DNA of 7,281 nt from Flavobacteriaceae bacterium (GTDB lineage Bacteria; Bacteroidota; Bacteroidia; Flavobacteriales; Flavobacteriaceae), in assembly GCA_002687665.1 (NCBI GenBank), contig NZAX01000098.1:1-7281 (forward strand). Direction: 5' to 3'. Below, one piece after another: positions 4,898-7,281 of the stretch (its first letter is position 1; each line of letters begins with the position of its first letter). Made by a program: the position numbers and the translations under genes. Below the pieces are notes generated by a model. It was not told the origin of the DNA and searched no databases. It worked only from the letters and a program-made list of their open reading frames with translations.

Positions 4898-5737
4898 GTG
4901 AAAAATTACTTTGACTCTGTTTCATATGAGTGCAGCAAATTGGTTACGCAGCGCTACAGCACTTCTTTTACTTTGGGAACAAAAATGTTGGCCAGTAAGC
5001 ATCGAAAGCACATATATAACATTTATGGTTTCGTAAGGTTTGCTGACGAAATCGTTGATAGTTTTCACAATTACAACAAAAAAGACCTCTTAAATAGATT
5101 TGAGGAAGATTTAAAATATGCTCTGGATAACAAAATAAGTATGAATCCCATACTAAATTCATTCCAATATACTGTCCATGAAAACAACATTGAACAAGAA
5201 TTGATCGATGCTTTTTTAAAAAGTATGAAAATGGATTTACACAAGCAAAAATATAATTCTAAAGAGGAATACCAAGAATACATATACGGCTCAGCGGATG
5301 TTATAGGACTAATGTGTCTCAACGTTTTTGTAGAAGGTGATAAAAATCAATATTATCGACTTAAGCCACAAGCTATGTCTTTGGGTAGTGCTTTTCAAAA
5401 AGTAAATTTTCTTCGAGACTTAAACTCCGATTACCAAGTGCTAGACCGCACCTATTTTCCCAACCTTGATTTATCTGATTTTAATGAAAAAAGTAAAGCC
5501 TCCATAATTGCGGATATTGAAAAGGATTTTGATCATGCGCTCAAAGGTATTTTTATGCTCCCCGAAAGTGCTCGTTTGGGAGTTTATACTGCCTTTAAAT
5601 ACTATAAAAAGTTGTTGATTAAACTAAAAAAAACACCCTCAAAAAAAATCCAATCTTCCAGAATACGTGTTCCTAATTATCAAAAAATGAGTGTTTTGGC
5701 CCAGTCTTATCTAAAATTCCATTTAAACTTAATATAA
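4898..5737 (+). CDS. crtB: Phytoene synthase
   Basis: This 279-residue enzyme condenses two geranylgeranyl diphosphates to phytoene (via prephytoene diphosphate), the first committed step to C40 carotenoids. It belongs to the trans-isoprenyl diphosphate synthase, squalene/phytoene type. Both Mg-binding aspartate motifs are intact: D50-E-I-V-D54 in RFADEIVDSF, and D174-L-N-S-D178 in NFLRDLNSDY. YGSADVIGLMCL (130-141) and the early YSTSF segment (20-24) are also family hallmarks. The start is GTG 4898: an in-frame TAA lies at 4889-4891 and no ATG occurs before codon 30, which would cut into conserved sequence. TAAA precedes the start. crtZ begins one base after its stop, indicating co-transcription and probably coupled translation. 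Length is slightly short but within range for the family. Confidence 0.95.
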   Translation: MKNYFDSVSYECSKLVTQRYSTSFTLGTKMLASKHRKHIYNIYGFVRFADEIVDSFHNYNKKDLLNRFEEDLKYALDNKISMNPILNSFQYTVHENNIEQELIDAFLKSMKMDLHKQKYNSKEEYQEYIYGSADVIGLMCLNVFVEGDKNQYYRLKPQAMSLGSAFQKVNFLRDLNSDYQVLDRTYFPNLDLSDFNEKSKASIIADIEKDFDHALKGIFMLPESARLGVYTAFKYYKKLLIKLKKTPSKKIQSSRIRVPNYQKMSVLAQSYLKFHLNLI

Positions 5738-5738
5738 A

Positions 5739-6188
5739 ATGGAAACCTTTCTTTGGATCTTAATATTTTGCATAACATTTTTCACTATGGAATTTATGGC
5801 CTGGTTTTCTCACAAATATATCATGCATGGTTTTTTGTGGGTACTGCACAAGGATCATCATAAAAAAGACCACAAATCATGGTTCGAACGGAACGATCTG
5901 TTCTTCATTTTCTACGCTGTAGTTAGCGCTTCTTTTGTAATCCTTTGGGGAGAGTTCAATTTTTGGGCAGGACTACCAATTGGAATTGGTATTTTTGTTT
6001 ATGGTTTGACTTATTTTCTGGTTCATGACATTTTCATCCACCAAAGATTCAAATGGTTTAGAAATGCTAATGGACGATATGCAAAAGCAGTTAGAAGGGC
6101 ACATAAAATTCACCACAAGCATTTGGGTAAAGAAGATGGTGAATGTTTTGGAATGTTGTGGGTGCCAATGAAATACTTCAAAAACTAA
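5739..6188 (+). CDS. crtZ: Beta-carotene hydroxylase (fatty-acid hydroxylase superfamily)
   Basis: This 149-residue integral membrane di-iron hydroxylase is expected to add 3-hydroxyls to the beta-ionone rings of beta-carotene, yielding cryptoxanthin and zeaxanthin. All four histidine clusters are visible: H25-x4-H30 (HKYIMH), H37-x2-H40-H41 (HKDHH), H96-x4-H101 (HDIFIH), and H122-x2-H125-H126 (HKIHH). Hydrophobic stretches at about 4-22, 54-70 and 76-95 are the membrane segments. The start ATG follows the crtB stop by one base with ATAAA before it, so it should be translated from the same mRNA as crtB. The product implies a yellow zeaxanthin-type pigment, provided that desaturase and cyclase are supplied from elsewhere. 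Its stop directly abuts that of the convergent prolyl isomerase gene. Confidence 0.94.
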   Translation: METFLWILIFCITFFTMEFMAWFSHKYIMHGFLWVLHKDHHKKDHKSWFERNDLFFIFYAVVSASFVILWGEFNFWAGLPIGIGIFVYGLTYFLVHDIFIHQRFKWFRNANGRYAKAVRRAHKIHHKHLGKEDGECFGMLWVPMKYFKN

Positions 6189-7281
6189 TCAGTTTTTTGG
6201 CCAATTGTTGCTAAACTGACAGCTATAATAGTCTTTGTTAAGACTAACAAAAGTCAACTCAATTTTTTCTTCCATCCATTTTTTGATGGCTTTTAGCTTT
6301 TTCTCTTTTAGAGCTAATTCCTTAATTTTTACGTAATCTTTGGAATAATCTGCAACGTGTTCGTCATAACGATTGGTAACCTTTAGAATCTTGTATTTTT
6401 TTAATCCTGATCGGTCTTCATCCAATAAAGGAACAGAAATCTCGTCGTCATTTAAATCTCTGATTTGGTTGTAAAGTACAGGATCCATTTTCGTAAGTTC
6501 AAATCGCCTGTCTCCAGTCATGGGGTTTATTATAACGCCCCCGTTGAGTCGGGTCTCTTTTTCACTTGAAAACTGGAGAGCAGCAACTTCAAAAGTGATT
6601 TCTTTGTCAAGAATTCTGGTTCTGAGGGTATCCAAAAGGTTTCTCGCCTCATCCAATTGAGCTTGGTCTACTTTAGGTGTCAATAGAATGTGTCTAATAT
6701 CAACTTCTTGTCCCCTAATTTTCTCAACGATAAGGATATGCCATCCGAAATCGGTTTTAAAAGGGTCTGAGATTTGTCCTTCTTGCATACTGAAAGCAAT
6801 ATCCCGGAACTCCTTCACCATTCTTGGTTTCTTTCTATGGAGGGTATATTTACCTCCATTTGATCGAGATCCTGGGTCTTGTGAATACAATACTGCTTTA
6901 GAAGAGAAACTCAAACCTCTTTCTTCCACATCCACCTTAAATGATTTTAGCTGATTGACAATACGATCCTTTTCATCATCCGTAACTTTAGGTTCTAACA
7001 CAATTTGTGAAATTTCCAATTCTGTTCCAAAAGTTGGAAGTTCATTCTTGGGAATTTGCTTAAAAAAACTTCTTACCTCTTCCGGAGTAATCTCAATATC
7101 ATCAACTATTTTGGACTGCATCATTGAAGACAACTTTTGGATCTTATTGATTTGAAACAATTCGTCCCTAAATGATAACTCATCAGGTTTTCTATAAAAT
7201 TCTAAAACCTTTTCAATACTTCCCAATTGATCAGTAAAATATGCAATACTTTGGTCTACATAATCATAGATTTCCTGATCA
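6189..7281 (-). CDS. SurA-like parvulin prolyl isomerase (5' end missing)
   Basis: The frame is open to the right edge (last full codon 7278-7280), giving the C-terminal 363 residues; the TTG at 7226 is internal, since the frame continues through YVDQSIAYFTDQ upstream. Two parvulin domains follow in order, numbering from the visible edge. The first, about 86-189, is well conserved (ISQIVLEPK, SRSNGGKYTLHRKK, AFSMQEGQISDPFKTDFGWHILIVEKI). The second, about 191-303 (VDIRHILLTPK, TRLNGGVI, then KYKILKV), lacks the GWHI segment. In the SurA family such proteins act in the periplasm as chaperones and isomerases for outer-membrane proteins on their way to the BAM complex. The signal peptide and N-terminal chaperone region lie outside the window. 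It converges on crtZ with no bases between the stops and is not part of the carotenoid operon. Confidence 0.9.
   Translation of the reverse strand, partial: DQEIYDYVDQSIAYFTDQLGSIEKVLEFYRKPDELSFRDELFQINKIQKLSSMMQSKIVDDIEITPEEVRSFFKQIPKNELPTFGTELEISQIVLEPKVTDDEKDRIVNQLKSFKVDVEERGLSFSSKAVLYSQDPGSRSNGGKYTLHRKKPRMVKEFRDIAFSMQEGQISDPFKTDFGWHILIVEKIRGQEVDIRHILLTPKVDQAQLDEARNLLDTLRTRILDKEITFEVAALQFSSEKETRLNGGVIINPMTGDRRFELTKMDPVLYNQIRDLNDDEISVPLLDEDRSGLKKYKILKVTNRYDEHVADYSKDYVKIKELALKEKKLKAIKKWMEEKIELTFVSLNKDYYSCQFSNNWPKN

Noticed and set aside
6688..7155. Two plus-strand ORFs antisense to the parvulin gene
   Set aside because: Shadows of a well-conserved coding frame; no recognisable domains.

Overview
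The window looks like a stretch of a marine-type Flavobacteriaceae (Bacteroidota) chromosome. Several things point that way. Promoters match the Bacteroidota -7 element TAnnTTTG, and starts are preceded by A-rich TAAA-type sequence rather than Shine-Dalgarno sites. The transketolase fragment fits the C-terminal half of a split enzyme. A lipoprotein carries a C-K-K-D-D type surface-export signature, and a carotenoid pair (crtB, crtZ) of flavobacterial character is present. Species cannot be named from sequence reading alone.

Layout from left to right. (1) The 3' end of a transketolase C-terminal subunit gene is followed after 16 bp by a small outer-membrane beta-barrel gene. (2) Converging on it is a lipoprotein gene coding for an FKBP-type prolyl isomerase with a C-terminal tail of calcium-binding-type Asp loops. 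(3) Divergent from that is an Hsp15-like S4 RNA-binding protein gene, then a PyrR-like phosphoribosyltransferase gene. (4) Shikimate kinase (aroK) converges on the phosphoribosyltransferase with a 12-bp 3' overlap. (5) Divergent from aroK is a tRNA cluster: two nearly identical tRNA-Lys(UUU) and one tRNA-Leu(GAG), behind a near-perfect Bacteroidota promoter. (6) A MerR/B12-binding regulator, phytoene synthase (GTG start) and carotene hydroxylase form a same-strand run that reads like one operon. (7) A two-parvulin-domain SurA-like periplasmic prolyl isomerase gene converges on crtZ, with stop codons directly abutting, and runs off the right edge.

The most interesting part is 3845-6188. The regulator keeps both sequence signatures of the CarH class of coenzyme-B12 photoreceptors: the W-x9-E-H motif of the helical subdomain and the E-x-H-x-x-G lower-ligand motif of the Rossmann subdomain. 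It sits directly ahead of carotenoid genes, so light- and B12-dependent control of pigment synthesis is a concrete hypothesis. The operon as seen lacks crtI (phytoene desaturase) and crtY (lycopene cyclase); these must be encoded elsewhere if the pathway is complete. The remainder is mostly ordinary core genome, compactly arranged: all three convergent junctions have no intergenic DNA.
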